A stretch of 64,000 bases of DNA from Afipia massiliensis (GCF_014203115.1 NZ_JACHIJ010000001.1:248001-312000); one strand, 5' to 3'. Counted from the stretch's first letter, positions 1 through 9,599 are shown. The notes: a model not told the origin generated them from the letters alone. Made by a program: numbers and translations.

Positions 1-246
1 GCACCACAATCCTTTGATATTGTTGGGTTTTTTGACGGAAAAACGGTCAATCCATCCCAATTTGTATCGCAGTCTGTATCCAGTCTTCCGGCAAGCTGGA
101 ATACACGGATTCCGATGCTCATCGCATGATCCAAGCGTTGGTTCAAGCTGACATATGGCAACGTGCATCCGGCGCAAGATGCGATCTCCGGCGGCAAGAC
201 CGGCGGTTCCGGATCACGTTCCCGGCCTGTTGTCAGCCTGTCTGCC
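1..246. other. Left-edge segment without a confident gene
   Basis: The first 129 bases are visibly less GC-rich than the rest of the window. Two plus-strand frames are open from the edge, one to a TGA at 127-129 and one to a TGA near 149. Neither translation (42 and about 49 residues) resembles a family I know. Either could be the 3' end of a gene lying outside the window or chance. The remaining bases up to the stop of the minus-strand gene at 247 show nothing recognisable. Confidence 0.3.
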
Positions 247-822
247 TCACAAACCGATCGTCACCTCCGCCCACTTGGCGATGGTGTCGCTGTTGAGGAA
301 TTCGATCACGCCAGGCTCGACCGCAGCGGGACGATCGTTCCCGACAATGGCCGTCGCAACGATAGCGTCGCAGCGGTCGTTGAACGCCACCGCGAGCGAG
401 GATCTGCGCGTCCATCCGGACGTCGTGACCGTGTAGCCCCGGCTGCGGCCCTTCATCCAGCGGACGCTGATCGGCCGGCCCGGACCCGTTGCCGTCGGCT
501 TCTCGCCCATCAGATTGAAATCACTCAGACGCGCAAGTTCGTCGTCATCCGATACGCCGGTCGTGCAATTGCAGAAGCCGATCTTGGCGCGGATGTAGAG
601 ATTAACTTCGACGCCACAGTTAGCAGCCGTGCAGCGGAATGCTTTCCCCTTCCCCCACTCGTCCGCCAGAAACGGCCATTGCACTTCGGCCCACGCCGGC
701 TGGCTTTTCGGGGCTTGCGCCCCGCTCCGGTTCAACAGCGGCCAGGCATCAGACGTGTACGCTCCGGCCAGACCGCCGAGCGCAAGGCCCGCTATCGCGG
801 CGATGGTGACAGTTCGTGTCAT
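247..822 (-). CDS. Small exported or membrane-anchored hypothetical protein
   Basis: The 191-residue product starts with a hydrophobic stretch (residues about 5-22) after a short basic N-terminus, consistent with a signal peptide or membrane anchor. The remainder looks soluble and periplasmic. It has four cysteines in the first half, C64, C69, C84 and C86, which could form disulfides or a metal site. I do not recognise a family. The ATG lies 3 bases after the stop of the upstream TPR gene, so the two are almost certainly co-transcribed. Function is unknown; a role beside the exported TPR protein is inference only. Confidence 0.75.
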   Translation of the reverse strand: MTRTVTIAAIAGLALGGLAGAYTSDAWPLLNRSGAQAPKSQPAWAEVQWPFLADEWGKGKAFRCTAANCGVEVNLYIRAKIGFCNCTTGVSDDDELARLSDFNLMGEKPTATGPGRPISVRWMKGRSRGYTVTTSGWTRRSSLAVAFNDRCDAIVATAIVGNDRPAAVEPGVIEFLNSDTIAKWAEVTIGL

Positions 823-825
823 CCT

Positions 826-2412
826 CTAGTTGCTCGCAACAAATCTCCTCGCGTCCGCAAGCGCCGGCCTGTCGGAATTCGCGTCGGCCGCCTGCGTCAG
901 CAATTTCCCGTAGACGTCCTTCGCCTTTGCCTTGTCGCCCAGCGCCTCCGCGGCCTTTGCGGCTCCGGCATAGCCGTTGAAGCGGTTAGGCTCCTTGGCC
1001 ATCGTCGCTTCGAAGGCCACTAGCGCCTCCTTCGCCATGCCGCGATCGAGCAGCATGAAGCCGTAGAGTTCGCGTGCGGGCGCGAGTGGTCCCGGCGTGA
1101 CCGGCGACTTTTCGGTTCTATCCTCCGCGGCGACGGCGACCGTCATCGCCTTCAGCGCATCTTCGTGCTTACCTTCGGCGTACAGAATCCAGGCGGACGC
1201 CACCTGCTCCTGCACATCGACCTGACCGGCCCAGTAATCATTCTTCGCGTTACGCAGTGCGTCGCGCAGTTCGGCAAGCTTTGCGGCATCCGCCTTCGCC
1301 GCAGCCGGATTGCCCGAATGCGCCGCGCCGAGCGCCCGCGCAAAATGCGTCACCGCAACCGCGTGCGGGAATTTACTCGGCTCCACTTCGAGATTGGCAG
1401 CCGCCGCCCAGTCACCGCGCTCTACAACATAACGCGCAGGCGACGCCGCTCGCGCGAACGCGGCAGGGAAAGCATCGAGGCCGAACTTCATCGCTTTGAT
1501 ATTCTCAACGATGTCACGCGCCTCCTTGTCCTGACCGAGTTGCAGGTAGGCGTACACGAGATAGTCCTCGCCGTGCATCTGGTCGCCGGCTTCCTTGCTG
1601 ACTTTCGCGGCGGCGACCGAAGCCGCGTTCGCCCCGATCGAATCCCGCCAGTATCCGACACGCGTGAAAATGTGCGACGGCATATGCTGCGCATGCGGCG
1701 CGTTCGGCGCGATCTTGGCGTAACGCATCGCCGCCGGCAGACCTTTCTCCGCGATGGGCGGATAATCGTAGAGGTGGATCAGATAGTGGGCGGCGCCAGG
1801 ATGCTGCGGCGCGCGTTCGAAAATGGGTTGCAGAATGGCCGCGCCCTTGAGCTGGCTCGCATATGTCTTGTCGGCAGGCGACGCACTGACATTCAGCGCG
1901 ATGGCGTAGAAGATCTGAGCCTCGTCGTCGTCGGGATAACGCGCCGCCACCGCCTCCATCGCCTTGACGTACGACTGCACGCGCGCCTGATGTGGGGTCT
2001 TGTCGTAGTCGACAAACATCACCGCCAGTGCGTCGATGTAATCGCGCTCGCGCTGTGTCTTCGCGCCTATCGTCTTCGCCTTTTCAATCGCCGTAAGACC
2101 GAGCGGCAGATTTGGCGCGGGCACCGCAATGTGCGGATTGTTCAGAAGCGAGAGCGCGATGCCCCATTGGGCGATGGCGCATTCGGGATCGGCTTTAAGC
2201 GTTTCGTCGTAGATTTCCTTCGACGCCGCGTACCAGAACGAATGCTGGTAGCGCATGGCGCGATCGAACCGCCGCTGCGCCGTCTCGTTGCATGATGTGG
2301 CAAAGTGAACTTTGCCGAGTCTCTGTTCGGAGTCGTCCTGAGCAACAGCGGGCGCGGCGGATCCAAATAATCCAGCGCAGGCAAGAACAACGGCTATCGG
2401 CAATTCACGCAT
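826..2412 (-). CDS. Exported TPR-repeat protein
   Basis: This is a 528-residue protein with a clear Sec signal peptide (MRELPIAVV onward, cleavage probably after AVAQ). It is followed by an alpha-helical repeat protein with tetratricopeptide-like units, for example around DEAQIFYAIALN and in the last 60 residues, where the series ends ALGDKAKAKDVYGKLL. The frame is open further upstream into the tRNA gene. I chose the ATG at 2412 because a signal peptide follows it and GGGAG lies about 8 bases upstream. TPR proteins act as scaffolds; the partner is unknown. The downstream gene begins 3 bases after this stop. Confidence 0.8.
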   Translation of the reverse strand: MRELPIAVVLACAGLFGSAAPAVAQDDSEQRLGKVHFATSCNETAQRRFDRAMRYQHSFWYAASKEIYDETLKADPECAIAQWGIALSLLNNPHIAVPAPNLPLGLTAIEKAKTIGAKTQRERDYIDALAVMFVDYDKTPHQARVQSYVKAMEAVAARYPDDDEAQIFYAIALNVSASPADKTYASQLKGAAILQPIFERAPQHPGAAHYLIHLYDYPPIAEKGLPAAMRYAKIAPNAPHAQHMPSHIFTRVGYWRDSIGANAASVAAAKVSKEAGDQMHGEDYLVYAYLQLGQDKEARDIVENIKAMKFGLDAFPAAFARAASPARYVVERGDWAAAANLEVEPSKFPHAVAVTHFARALGAAHSGNPAAAKADAAKLAELRDALRNAKNDYWAGQVDVQEQVASAWILYAEGKHEDALKAMTVAVAAEDRTEKSPVTPGPLAPARELYGFMLLDRGMAKEALVAFEATMAKEPNRFNGYAGAAKAAEALGDKAKAKDVYGKLLTQAADANSDRPALADARRFVASN

Positions 2413-2601
2413 GGACGTTCTCCCTTGGCAGGTGAAGCGGTCGCGGATTTCCATTGCACGTGATGTCGCGAGTTTAGGCGCGAACGGTATCCGGCTCAAC
2501 GCGCGCGGTGACTCATTTTTTCGGTCAAGGTCGCTGACGGACTTCTGCCACGCGCACGGCGCAGCGCGGCTGTTTGCAACCCCTCCGCGAGATCGATGAG
2601 C

Positions 2602-2624
2602 AAAGAAAGAGAGAGAGAGAGAGA
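2602..2624. repeat. GA dinucleotide microsatellite beside the tRNA 3' end
   Basis: An uninterrupted purine run, AAAGAAA followed by about eight GA units, ends two bases from the encoded CCA of the tRNA-Leu. On the tRNA strand it reads as a pure pyrimidine tract, TC repeats then TTTCTTT, directly after the tRNA. It may serve as the trailer or termination region and is a likely site of slippage. The rest of the 2413-2626 gap shows no gene and probably holds the promoter of the TPR gene. Confidence 0.6.
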
Positions 2625-2626
2625 TG

Positions 2627-2711
2627 TGGTGCGGGCGGAGGGACTCGAACCCCCACATCTTTCGACGGCAGAACCTAAACCTGCTGCGTCTACCAATTCC
2701 GCCACGCCCGC
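2627..2711 (-). tRNA. tRNA-Leu (anticodon UAG)
   Basis: The minus strand folds as a class II tRNA. The acceptor stem is GCGGGCG paired with CGCCCGC, and a TGGCGGAATTGGTAGAC D-arm region is typical of leucine tRNAs. The anticodon stem is GCAGG/TCTGC around the loop TTTAGGT, giving UAG. A variable arm precedes the T-arm GGGGGTTCGAGTCCCTC. The discriminator base is A and the 3' CCA is encoded in the DNA. It reads CUA and probably other CUN leucine codons. Confidence 0.96.
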
Positions 2712-2883
2712 ACGGCGCTTGCATTCAACGGCACAGCCGCGAGCGGCGGGCTTATAACATGACGCAATCGCTTCGCGAGCCAAAAAATGGCTTTCGCTAC
2801 GTGATGTTGGAAGGCAATTGCGCATCCCGCCAGCGACCAAGCGCCCGCTGGACATCGGGTCGGGAAAATGGTCCGCATCAGCC

Positions 2884-4239
2884 ATGAAAACCACCATGAC
2901 AAATCGGGTCTTTTTGCCCTCCAGACGCGCTCTGCTGGCAGGGCTCGGCGGTACTGCCCTCGCATCCGGGCTTCGGCTGCCTGCCTTTGCTCAGGGAAAA
3001 GCATTGGCCCAGACCGGTCCGGCCCTACAGTTGCGGGCGCGGCCCATGACGGCGACCCTCGGCGCGGGCCTGCCCCAAAGCCCGATCTGGGCGCTTGAAC
3101 CCGCAACTGGAGTTCCCGCCACCGGTCCCTTCCGGTTCAGCAAGGGTGACCTCGCGGTTACGCTGTCAAATGAACTCCCGGCTCCTATCGTCCTGAGCTG
3201 GCTTGGAATTGACGGCGCTCAGGCCGCTGCCCCGCTCACGGGACAGGCACCGATCCCACCGGGCGGTCGCGCCTCCTTCACCCTGCCTCTGCGTCAGGCC
3301 GGAACGATTTTGGTCAATGCACAACTCCTTGGCGACGCTGCCGACCGGCCCGTGTCGGCCCGCGCACTCATCGTCGAGGACAGCCCACCGGTTCCGGCCG
3401 ACCGCGACGAGGTGCTGCTGATCGAGGAATGGCGCGTGAAGCCCGACGGCAGCGCCATCGCGCCGGGCCGCAGCCCGGACGGCACCACCGCAGTCTTTAC
3501 CGTCAACGGGCAGCCGCGTTTCGACCTGACCGCCAAGGTCAACGAACGGCTGCGCCTGCGCTTCATCAACGGCTGTGCGCGCTCGCCGCTCGGCCTGAGG
3601 ATCGAAAATCATGATGTGCGCGTCATGGCGATCGACAGTCAGCCGTCCGAACCCTTCCCTGCGCGCGACGGCCAGCTGGTGCTGGCGCCCGGATCGCGTG
3701 TCGATGTTCTGATCGACGCTACCCGCGCGCCGGGGACGATCTCGCCGATCATCCTGCACGACGGCACCGGTCCACGGACCATCGCGCAGCTGACGATGTC
3801 GAATGATGCGCCGGTGCGCGCCGCGCCGCTGCCGCCCGCAGCCGCGCTTCCGTCCGGCAACCTGCCCGCGCGCCTCGACCTGAAGGGCGCGCTCCGCACC
3901 GACCTGCCGCTCGATCCGACCGCGCAGTGGATTGCGCCGGTCAAGTTCGATGCGGCGACCGCGCCCGCCTATCGCGTCAAGCGCGGACGCACCGTCGTGA
4001 TGGCCATCACAAATCCAACGGCCGCGCCGGTCGTCTTCCGCCTGCACGGCCATCACTTCCGGCTGCTCGACCGGCTCGACGACGGCTGGAAGCCGTTCTG
4101 GCTCGACACGCTGATTTTCGACAAGGGCCAGACCCAGCGCATCGCGTTCCTTGCGGAATACACTGGACGCTGGCTGATGGAAGCGACCGCGCTGAATTGG
4201 GCCGCGCCGAAGCTCGTGCGCAGTTACGTAGTGGAGTAG
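2884..4239 (+). CDS. Multicopper-oxidase-fold protein lacking copper ligands (SufI/FtsP-like)
   Basis: The protein of about 451 residues opens with a twin-arginine signal (SRRALLAGLGG, then AFAQ), so a folded protein is exported to the periplasm. Three cupredoxin domains are recognisable: N-terminal around IVLSWLGIDG, middle around NHDVRVMAIDSQP, and C-terminal around FRLHGHHFRLL. True multicopper oxidases carry HWHG, HSH, HPxHLHGH and HCHxxxH. Here the first reads SWLG, the HSH is absent, only LHGH survives of the third, and the last reads LMEATALNW. It therefore cannot hold a normal copper set. E. coli FtsP/SufI is a known copper-free member that is Tat-exported and acts in division. That analogy is inference. 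Starts at 2884 or 2896 are both possible. Confidence 0.85.
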   Translation: MKTTMTNRVFLPSRRALLAGLGGTALASGLRLPAFAQGKALAQTGPALQLRARPMTATLGAGLPQSPIWALEPATGVPATGPFRFSKGDLAVTLSNELPAPIVLSWLGIDGAQAAAPLTGQAPIPPGGRASFTLPLRQAGTILVNAQLLGDAADRPVSARALIVEDSPPVPADRDEVLLIEEWRVKPDGSAIAPGRSPDGTTAVFTVNGQPRFDLTAKVNERLRLRFINGCARSPLGLRIENHDVRVMAIDSQPSEPFPARDGQLVLAPGSRVDVLIDATRAPGTISPIILHDGTGPRTIAQLTMSNDAPVRAAPLPPAAALPSGNLPARLDLKGALRTDLPLDPTAQWIAPVKFDAATAPAYRVKRGRTVVMAITNPTAAPVVFRLHGHHFRLLDRLDDGWKPFWLDTLIFDKGQTQRIAFLAEYTGRWLMEATALNWAAPKLVRSYVVE

Positions 4240-4246
4240 CCCACAG

Positions 4247-4335
4247 CGTCATTGCGAGGAGCGTAGCGACGAAGCAATCCAGTTCTTGCTTGATGATACT
4301 TCAGTCTGGATTGCTTCGCTTCGCTCGCAATGACG
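4247..4335. repeat. Palindromic intergenic repeat
   Basis: Left arm 4247-4282 begins CGTCATTGCGAG and ends AAGCAATCCAG. Right arm 4306-4335 begins CTGGATTGCTTCG and ends CGCAATGACG. The arms are inverted copies with a small length difference. The element sits between two convergent genes. Repeats of this CGTCATTGCGAG type are dispersed in many alphaproteobacterial genomes; as RNA it would form a long hairpin and may act as a bidirectional terminator. Confidence 0.85.
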
Positions 4336-4356
4336 AATGATATCCATTCGTTTTGA

Positions 4357-5856
4357 TTAATACGCGATACCAAGTTCATCGTACAGATTGCGCAGCACCG
4401 CAGGCAGCACCTCGGGAAGATCTTCCGCGATCAGGCCCGGACCGAACTCATGTCCCGCTTCGCCGTGGATCCATGCCGCGATGCAGGCCGCCTCGAACGC
4501 CGGCACGCCCTGCGCCAGCATGCCGCCGATGATCCCGGCCAGCACGTCGCCCGATCCCGCTGTCGCAAGCCACGGCGGCGCGTTGGCCGTGATGGCCGCG
4601 CGGCCATCCGACGCGGCAATCACCGTGTCGGCCCCCTTCAGCAACACGATGGCACCGGATTGAACTGCAGCTAGACGCGCACGTTCAAGCTTCGACGCAT
4701 GTGGATAACCAGACTGCAACCCGCTGAACAGCCGTCCGAATTCGCCCGTATGCGGGGTGAGGATAACCTGTGGATCGTTTTGCTTTTTGATCTCCGCAAA
4801 CAACGTCGCGGGATCGTCCGCAAAGCTCGTCAGCGCATCGGCATCGAGCACCACGCCGCGCCGCGCGGACAATGCTGCACGGACCATGTCGCGCGTGCGC
4901 TCGCCGACACCGGCTGCGGGTCCAATCACGCAGGCATTGAGACGTTTGTCGGCAAGCAACTCCGCGAATTGCTGCGGCGTGTCCGCTTCGCGAACCATCA
5001 CCGCCGTCAGCGCGGCCGCATTGACCGCGAGCGCATCGCGCGGCGAGGCCACCGTGACGAGCCCCGCCCCGGCACGCAGCGCCGCACGGGCAGCCAGCCG
5101 CGCCGCTCCCGTCGAGACCGTATCTCCGGACACGACCACCGCATGCCCGCGCGCATATTTGTGGCCGTCGGCCTGCGGCGACGGGAAGATGTCGGCCCAC
5201 AGCTCAGGGATATTCTCGAACGCTTTCGGCGCGATCGCATCGAGCACATCGGGTTCAATGCCGATGTCGGCCACATCGGTCTCGCCGCAATACGCACGGC
5301 CCGGCAACAGCAGGTGCCCCGGCTTCCGCCGGAAAAACGTGACCGTGGCGGATGCCTCCACCGCAATGCCCATCACCTCTCCGGTGTCGCCGTTGATACC
5401 GCTCGGCAGATCGACGCTGAGGATCGGAACGCCGCTCGCATTCATCGCCTCGATCATCGCAAAGGGATCACCCTTCACCGGGCGATTGAGACCCGCGCCG
5501 AACAGCGCATCGATAATCAGGTTGGGCTGGCCGAGCGCCGCCGGATCGCAGGGCAGCACCGGGCCTTTCCACTCCGCAGTGGCAAGCGCCGCATCGCCCT
5601 TCAGCGTCGCGCGGTCGCACAGCAGGACGACGGAGACGTCCCGCCCCCGCGCGGCCAACTCCGCCGCCGCGACGAAACCGTCGCCGCCATTGTTGCCGCG
5701 CCCGGCCACCACCAGGATTCGTCCGCGCTCCGCCAGCGCTTCCGCAACCAGCGCCACCGCCTGCCCGGCGCGACGCATCAGCGAAAAGCCGCTGATGCCA
5801 CCCGCAATCGCAGCCTGGTCGGCGCTTGTCATTTCCGAGACCGTTAGGATTTCCAT
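4357..5856 (-). CDS. nnr: Bifunctional NAD(P)H-hydrate epimerase / ADP-dependent NAD(P)H-hydrate dehydratase
   Basis: The 499-residue protein repairs hydrated NADH/NADPH. The N-terminal YjeF domain (about 1-215) epimerises the hydrate; its glycine-rich VVAGRGNNGGDGFV loop is clear. The C-terminal ribokinase-like domain (about 225-490) dehydrates it with ADP; the motifs LTPHTGEFGRL, LLKGADTVIA and TAGSGDVLAGIIGG are typical. Length matches fused bacterial Nnr proteins. I chose the ATG at 5856 (MEILTVSEM), which has AGGCGGA about 9 bases upstream, over an in-frame codon 39 bases earlier. It is divergent from glnB. Confidence 0.93.
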   Translation of the reverse strand: MEILTVSEMTSADQAAIAGGISGFSLMRRAGQAVALVAEALAERGRILVVAGRGNNGGDGFVAAAELAARGRDVSVVLLCDRATLKGDAALATAEWKGPVLPCDPAALGQPNLIIDALFGAGLNRPVKGDPFAMIEAMNASGVPILSVDLPSGINGDTGEVMGIAVEASATVTFFRRKPGHLLLPGRAYCGETDVADIGIEPDVLDAIAPKAFENIPELWADIFPSPQADGHKYARGHAVVVSGDTVSTGAARLAARAALRAGAGLVTVASPRDALAVNAAALTAVMVREADTPQQFAELLADKRLNACVIGPAAGVGERTRDMVRAALSARRGVVLDADALTSFADDPATLFAEIKKQNDPQVILTPHTGEFGRLFSGLQSGYPHASKLERARLAAVQSGAIVLLKGADTVIAASDGRAAITANAPPWLATAGSGDVLAGIIGGMLAQGVPAFEAACIAAWIHGEAGHEFGPGLIAEDLPEVLPAVLRNLYDELGIAY

Positions 5857-6044
5857 TCGCCGTCCGCCTGTTCGCTTCGCCACATCTTGAGGCAAATCTG
5901 AGTGAGAGAGTCTGGGAGTGTCAGGCTATTTTTTGTGCAATTGCCTAATTGATAGCCTTCCACTCTGGCGGCAGAAGCCGCACAAAGAGGCAAAGCTACT
6001 ACTAACTGTATGATGTTCTTGCGCAATCCAATGTCTTAATAAAC

Positions 6045-6059
6045 TGGCACAGACCCTGC
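6045..6059 (+). promoter_or_regulatory. Sigma-54 promoter upstream of glnB
   Basis: TGGCAC, five bases, then CTGC gives the diagnostic GG-N10-GC spacing (GG at 6046-6047, GC at 6058-6059). This is close to the -24/-12 consensus. It lies about 185 bases before the glnB start, so a long leader is expected. It fits nitrogen control of the PII/glutamine synthetase genes, normally through NtrC; I could not pick out a convincing NtrC site upstream. Confidence 0.75.
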
Positions 6060-6243
6060 TTTTAGGGGGTGGCTTTCGGATTGTCTCGCCCACCTGCAAA
6101 CGCTGGTGGGCGTGGCCGTCATTTCCCGGGCTGTTCACCGGCCCGCGACGATGATGCTAACGGACGAACCGACGTGACGAGCGCATGCATCGCGCGATAT
6201 GGAAGTACAGACAGGCCAGTTGGAAGTGCCGGGGAGACGCTAA

Positions 6244-6582
<339 letters not shown>

Positions 6583-6608
6583 CCTGATTTCGGCCTGACT
6601 TGATCCTC

Positions 6609-6642
6609 GCCTCGCCGGCGGCAGCCTCATGCCGCCCGAGGC
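6609..6642 (+). terminator. Strong hairpin between glnB and glnA
   Basis: GCCTCG-CC-GGCGGCA, a six-base loop GCCTCA, then TGCCGCC-CGAGGC forms a 13-pair stem with one two-base bulge. No long U tract follows (TTCTCACT). It may attenuate read-through, mark a processing point or stabilise the glnB transcript, which would allow different levels of PII and glutamine synthetase. Confidence 0.6.
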
Positions 6643-6728
6643 TTCTCACTGCAATTCTCAGCGCACCTCATTCTCGGTGCATCCAATCCACGACACGACA
6701 AACGACCAAGCAGACATAAGGGGTATTC

Positions 6729-8138
6729 ATGAAGACCGCCAAAGACGTCCTCAAGTCGATCAAGGACAACGACGTCAAGTACGTCGACCTGCGTTTCACC
6801 GATCCGCGCGGCAAGTGGCAGCACGTCACGTTCGACATCTCGATGATCGACGAGGAGATCTTCGCCGAAGGCACGATGTTCGACGGCTCATCGATTGCCG
6901 GCTGGAAGGCGATCAATGAATCCGACATGACGCTGATGCCCGACCCGACCACGGCGACGATCGATCCGTTCTTCGCCGAGACCACCATGGTCATCGTCTG
7001 CGACATTCTCGAACCGTCGACCGGCGAGCCCTACAACCGCGACCCGCGCGGCATCGCCAAGAAGGCGGAAGCCCAGGTCAAGGCGCTCGGCGTCGGCGAC
7101 ACCGTGTTCGTCGGCCCGGAAGCCGAGTTCTTCGTGTTCGACGACGTGCGCTTCCAGACCACGCCGTACAACACCGGCTTCAAGCTCGACTCCTCCGAAC
7201 TGCCGACCAACTCGGACACCGAGTATGAAGGCGGCAACCTCGGCCACCGCATCCGCACCAAGGGCGGCTACTTCCCCGTTCCGCCGCAGGACTCGGTGCA
7301 GGACATGCGCTCGGAAATGCTCGGCTCGATGGCCAAGATGGGCGTCAAGGTCGAGAAGCATCATCACGAGGTCGCTTCCGCCCAGCACGAACTCGGCATG
7401 AAGTTCGACACCCTGACCCACATGGCCGACCAGATGCAGGTCTACAAGTATTGCATCCATCAGGTCGCGCACATCTACGGCAAGACCGCCACCTTCATGC
7501 CGAAGCCGGTCTACGGCGACAACGGCTCGGGCATGCACGTGCACCAGTCGATCTGGAAAGACGGCAAGCCGACCTTCGCCGGCAACAAGTACGCCGACCT
7601 CTCCGAGACCTGCCTCCACTACATCGGCGGCATCATCAAGCACGCCAAGGCCATCAACGCCTTCACCAACCCGTCGACCAACTCCTACAAGCGTCTGGTC
7701 CCGGGCTATGAAGCGCCGGTGCTGCTCGCCTACTCGGCGCGCAATCGTTCGGCCTCCTGCCGCATCCCCTACACCACCAACCCGAAGGCGAAGCGCGTCG
7801 AAGTGCGCTTCCCCGATCCGATGGCGAACCCCTACCTCGCCTTCGCGGCGATGCTGATGGCCGGCCTCGACGGCATCAAGAACAAGATCGATCCGGGTCC
7901 GGCGATGGACAAGGATCTGTACGACCTGCCGAAGGAAGAGTTGAAGACCATTCCGACGGTGTGCGGTTCGCTCCGCGAGGCGCTCGAAAGCCTCGACAAG
8001 GATCGCGGGTTCCTGAAGGCCGGCGGCGTGTTCGACGACGACTTCATCGACAGCTTCATCGAACTGAAGATGACCGAAGTCGAGCGGTTCGAGATGACCC
8101 CGCATCCGGTCGAATTCGAAATGTACTACTCGCAGTAA
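6729..8138 (+). CDS. glnA: Glutamine synthetase type I
   Basis: At 469 residues this is a standard GSI-beta dodecamer subunit catalysing ATP-dependent amidation of glutamate. Visible motifs include FDGSSIAGW near the N-terminus, the glutamate-binding region [10 protein letters not shown], and NRSASCRIP in the ATP/glutamate site. Y398 in KDLYDLP is the adenylylation tyrosine targeted by GlnE. AAGGGG lies about 8 bases upstream of the ATG. A hairpin terminator follows the stop. With GlnB upstream it forms the central ammonium-assimilation unit. Confidence 0.98.
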   Translation: MKTAKDVLKSIKDNDVKYVDLRFTDPRGKWQHVTFDISMIDEEIFAEGTMFDGSSIAGWKAINESDMTLMPDPTTATIDPFFAETTMVIVCDILEPSTGEPYNRDPRGIAKKAEAQVKALGVGDTVFVGPEAEFFVFDDVRFQTTPYNTGFKLDSSELPTNSDTEYEGGNLGHRIRTKGGYFPVPPQDSVQDMRSEMLGSMAKMGVKVEKHHHEVASAQHELGMKFDTLTHMADQMQVYKYCIHQVAHIYGKTATFMPKPVYGDNGSGMHVHQSIWKDGKPTFAGNKYADLSETCLHYIGGIIKHAKAINAFTNPSTNSYKRLVPGYEAPVLLAYSARNRSASCRIPYTTNPKAKRVEVRFPDPMANPYLAFAAMLMAGLDGIKNKIDPGPAMDKDLYDLPKEELKTIPTVCGSLREALESLDKDRGFLKAGGVFDDDFIDSFIELKMTEVERFEMTPHPVEFEMYYSQ

Positions 8139-8161
8139 GCTGCGAGCTTTCACAGAAACTG

Positions 8162-8195
8162 AAAAGGCGCTCCAAACGGGGCGCCTTTTGTTTTT
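8162..8195 (+). terminator. Rho-independent terminator after glnA
   Basis: AAAAGGCGC (8162-8170) pairs with GCGCCTTTT (8181-8189) around a ten-base loop, followed by GTTTTT. It lies 24 bases after the glnA stop, between convergent genes, and the A-rich 5' side could let it work in both directions. Confidence 0.88.
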
Positions 8196-8211
8196 GAATG
8201 CAGCGGAGGCG

Positions 8212-9591
8212 TCAGACCACCGGCCACCTACTTTGGATTTCCTGAATCAGATGACCGTAGACGCTTCTCATACCGTGACACGTAATCGTCCGACTTCCAT
8301 TTACAAGCTTAGATTGATGAAATGCGAATCCAACTATTTGTTTGTCTGATATAGACAGTCGGCCGTCGTTATCCTTGTTGATGTAAACGCGCCACAAGGC
8401 ACCGCCACTCATGCCACCATAATCATATGGCGCCTTTGTATTTTCATCGTAGGTAACCTGAAAATCGACTAGGTCGTATCCGTCGCGCTCAGAGCTTCCA
8501 GATACGTAGCCGACACCAAACAATCCCCGAAATCCTTTTAGACGTCTAAACCCAGCCTCACCCGTCAGGTTTTCAATAGTCCACTCAGCAATCACTCCGG
8601 ATAGACCTTCAAAGTAGTTTTCCGAACGAAGATTGCCTCCAAGAATCGATTCTTCGCGTTTTTTAAGATTGAAGAAGACATTTGTGGCGCTTAACGCCGC
8701 AGCTTGATTTGGCGCAAGACGCAAGAAACCCATATCAGGAGCGCGGGGTTCATCATCGTCTTTGTGATCTTCGCCAATGATCAACTTCTCAGCGAGACTC
8801 ATATCAATGGTTTGTTTTTGGACTAAAGGAGACTTCGTGAATCGAATGAGACCTAGTTCGCCACTGTCAGGTAATTTTCTCAACACGTGTGCCGCCGTTA
8901 GAATTCCGCGAATTGATCCAACGGCTATCAAAGCTCCCGATCCCGCAGGCTCAGCATTCTCTTCGTTGCCCTGAACGCTGAGTTTCGCAAATGCTATCGA
9001 GAAGTCAGCAACCTGGGCCCCAACTTCCGGAATTAGGGAAGTAATATTGATTTCACTGAAATCTCCTTGCCTAAACTTTCCCCTCGGCTTTCGCTTTAGG
9101 CCTTCTTGCTTCGGTGCTTTCGTACGCGTGATCGCAGATGTCTTCTTCGCTACTTTGGCAACCGCTTTCTTCTTCGCTTTTTTGCTCTGATTGAATTCAA
9201 TCGCCGCACGAACGAGTTTCTTCAGCGCACGCCCATCGATCTTGTCGCCTTCGAAAACATCGATCGCGCGCCACACCTTGCCATCAAGGCCCGCGTTGAA
9301 CAGCTTGTCGGGATCGGGAAGACTCGCGCCGTGGGCAAAAGTCAGCTTCACCTTGTCCTTGTGGGCGTTACCGACCGCGATGATGCCGTCGCGCTCCCAC
9401 ACCGGGCTTCCCATCCACTTCCATTCCTCGATGATCTCCTTGTCGGCGTCGAGGATGGCCTTGCGGACATTGGCGAGCGTCACGCCCCGCCAATCGCCCA
9501 GCTTCCTGATTTTCGCATCGATCATCCGGGATGGAGAGTCCTCTCCGCTTCCGTCCTTCGCGGTCTTCGAGCTTGTCGCTGCTTTCGTCAT
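8212..9591 (-). CDS. DUF1801 domain fused to a trypsin-like serine protease domain
   Basis: From the ATG at 9591 the product has 459 residues; an in-frame GTG at 9603 overlaps the upstream stop. Residues about 15-135 are a DUF1801 domain (LGDWRGVTLANVRKAI, EWKWMGSPVW, FEGDKIDGRALKKLVRAA). A lysine-rich linker follows (about 135-175). Residues about 190-459 look like a chymotrypsin-fold protease: GSGALI and TAAHVL carrying H235, PDMGFL carrying D286, and GGMSGGALW carrying S395, all in the right order. No signal peptide is present, so it should be cytoplasmic. The protease half, below about 9110, is plainly more AT-rich than the first half, suggesting acquisition from elsewhere. It is the last gene of a five-gene overlapping operon. 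Confidence 0.82.
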   Translation of the reverse strand: MTKAATSSKTAKDGSGEDSPSRMIDAKIRKLGDWRGVTLANVRKAILDADKEIIEEWKWMGSPVWERDGIIAVGNAHKDKVKLTFAHGASLPDPDKLFNAGLDGKVWRAIDVFEGDKIDGRALKKLVRAAIEFNQSKKAKKKAVAKVAKKTSAITRTKAPKQEGLKRKPRGKFRQGDFSEINITSLIPEVGAQVADFSIAFAKLSVQGNEENAEPAGSGALIAVGSIRGILTAAHVLRKLPDSGELGLIRFTKSPLVQKQTIDMSLAEKLIIGEDHKDDDEPRAPDMGFLRLAPNQAAALSATNVFFNLKKREESILGGNLRSENYFEGLSGVIAEWTIENLTGEAGFRRLKGFRGLFGVGYVSGSSERDGYDLVDFQVTYDENTKAPYDYGGMSGGALWRVYINKDNDGRLSISDKQIVGFAFHQSKLVNGSRTITCHGMRSVYGHLIQEIQSRWPVV

Positions 9592-9599
9592 AGTGACTC

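Noticed and set aside
163-1023. Plus-strand frame of 286 codons near the left edge
   Set aside because: Antisense to the small exported protein and TPR genes, which have signal peptides, ribosome sites and coupled spacing.
5900-6040. NtrC-binding site upstream of the glnB sigma-54 promoter
   Set aside because: Fragments such as TTGTGCAATTG and TTGCGCAATCC are suggestive but do not form a TGCACC-N5-GGTGCA-type dyad.
6888-8153. Minus-strand open frame of 421 codons
   Set aside because: Shadow of glnA with low-complexity V/D/H/R content.
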